Shown: positions 63,101-64,000 of the stretch, in pieces
Layout of the letters: the number at the start of each line of letters is the position of its first letter
Numbering within the stretch: position 1 is the first letter of the stretch
Assembly (NCBI GenBank): GCA_947172415.1
Contig: OX359195.1
Location: forward strand, 3,881,501-3,945,500
Source of the DNA: Chondrosia reniformis
Taxonomy: Eukaryota; Porifera; Demospongiae; Chondrillida; Chondrillidae
Direction of reading: 5' to 3'
DNA length: 64,000 nt
Program-made: the position numbers and the translations under genes
The notes under the pieces: model-generated
What the model was told of the DNA's origin: nothing
The model's input: only the letters and a program-made list of their open reading frames with translations
Database searches by the model: none

Positions 63101-64000
63101 AGTGGATAGCTAGTGCATACAACTAGTACATATCTAGTACATACAAGTGGTACATACAACTAGTACATAAAATTAGTACATACAAGTAGTACATACAACT
63201 AAAACATACAACTAGTACATATTATTAGTACATACAACTAGTACATGCAACTAGTACATGCAACTAGTACAACAACTAGTACATACGATTAGGACATACA
63301 ACTAGTACATACAACTAGTAGCGCGTAGTACATACAACTAGTACATAAAACTAGTACATACAACTGGTATTTATAACTAGTACATTCAAGCGGAAAAGAG
63401 AACTAGTTCATACATCATGTAACTGGTTTATACAGTGAGTACATACAATTACTACATACAACTAGTTCCTACAACTAGTAAATATAACTAGTACTAGTAC
63501 ATACAACTAGTACATATAATTAGTCCATAGTAAGTACATACAACTGGTATATGAAACTAGTACTACAACTAGTATATAGAACTAGTACATACAACTAGTA
63601 CATACAACTAGTACATACAACTACAACATACAACTAGTACATTCAACTAGTAATTAGTACATACAAGTAGTACATAAAACTAGTACATACAACTAGTACA
63701 TACAAATAGTACATACAACTAGTACATACAAGTAGTACAAATACGTAGTACATGCAACTAGTCCATACAACTAGTACATACAATTAGTACATACAACTAG
63801 TACATACAACTACTACAAACAACTGCTACAAACAATTAGTACCTGCCCAGTACCTTGCATATCTAAATAGCAGTAGAACCTACAACGAGCACATACAGCT
63901 AGTACATGCAGCTAGTACATATAATTAGTACAATAAACTAGTACATATACATAGTTTACATACATACGTAACTAGTACATAAAAATAGTACATGCAACTA
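60112..64000 (+). repeat. Satellite A array, block 13
   Basis: 13-bp satellite to the end of the window. Many units match the consensus exactly. It contains the unoccupied counterpart of the 59104-60111 insertion at about 62893-62908. Confidence 0.95.
62361..64000 (+). repeat. Segmental duplication of 58563-61200
   Basis: Matches 58563-59102 at offset 3798 and then about 60113-61200 at offset about 2788, the change being the 1010 bp of insertion present only in the first copy. By eye the copies differ by few substitutions and small indels (for example TATATAG near 60552 against TAG). It runs off the window. Confidence 0.9.

Overview
This is about 64 kb of AT-rich eukaryotic repeat DNA with no recognisable single-copy host gene. 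Roughly three quarters is a degenerate 13-bp satellite (satellite A, consensus ACTAGTACATACA, carrying the palindrome ACTAGT) that runs in one orientation from end to end. Mobile elements have landed in it, and two other tandem repeats adjoin it. The mix (an RLE-type LINE with YMDD reverse transcriptase and CCHC knuckle, Penelope-like pieces with hammerhead-like motifs, a Rep/PIF1 Helitron, and a retroelement C-terminus of a kind I remember from cnidarian, sponge and other invertebrate genomes) suggests a metazoan, most likely a marine invertebrate. The species cannot be told from the sequence.

Layout: satellite A 1-5469; TA-flanked inverted-repeat transposon copy 1 (5470-6402); satellite; composite hairpin-ended element with a large palindrome (12897-15266); Penelope-type end (15528-15768); transposon copy 2, inverted (16283-17649); satellite with a 0.1-kb inverted patch near 19.2 kb; LINE copy A (21451-23522); satellite; small hammerhead-bearing insert (26431-26537); short hairpin-ended element (26602-26980); 5'-truncated poly(A) retroelement (27962-28427); a GGGATG inverted-repeat element (28503-29129); satellite; hairpin-ended element (32365-32987); satellite; LINE copy B (35720-39591); satellite B, a 22-23-bp repeat (about 39600-44457); a decayed autonomous Helitron on the minus strand (44458-49961, 5' end not found); satellite C, about 45 bp (50812-51715); hairpin-ended element with doubled end (52045-52643); satellite A; a 477-bp palindromic Penelope-type insert (54781-55257); satellite; a 1008-bp Penelope-like fragment (59104-60111); satellite to the end, including a block at 62361-64000 that duplicates 58563-61200.

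Nothing here works as an operon or pathway. The useful biology is in the insertion record. Because the satellite contains large paralogous copies of itself, several insertions have an unoccupied counterpart elsewhere in the same window. These fix target-site duplications and relative order: TA for the inverted-repeat transposon, about 14 bp for LINE A, and 2 bp or none for the 1-kb Penelope-like piece. All coding sequence seen belongs to mobile elements and is interrupted. Most short open frames in the satellites result only from the repeat lacking stops. No tRNA, rRNA, CRISPR array or prokaryotic signal was seen.
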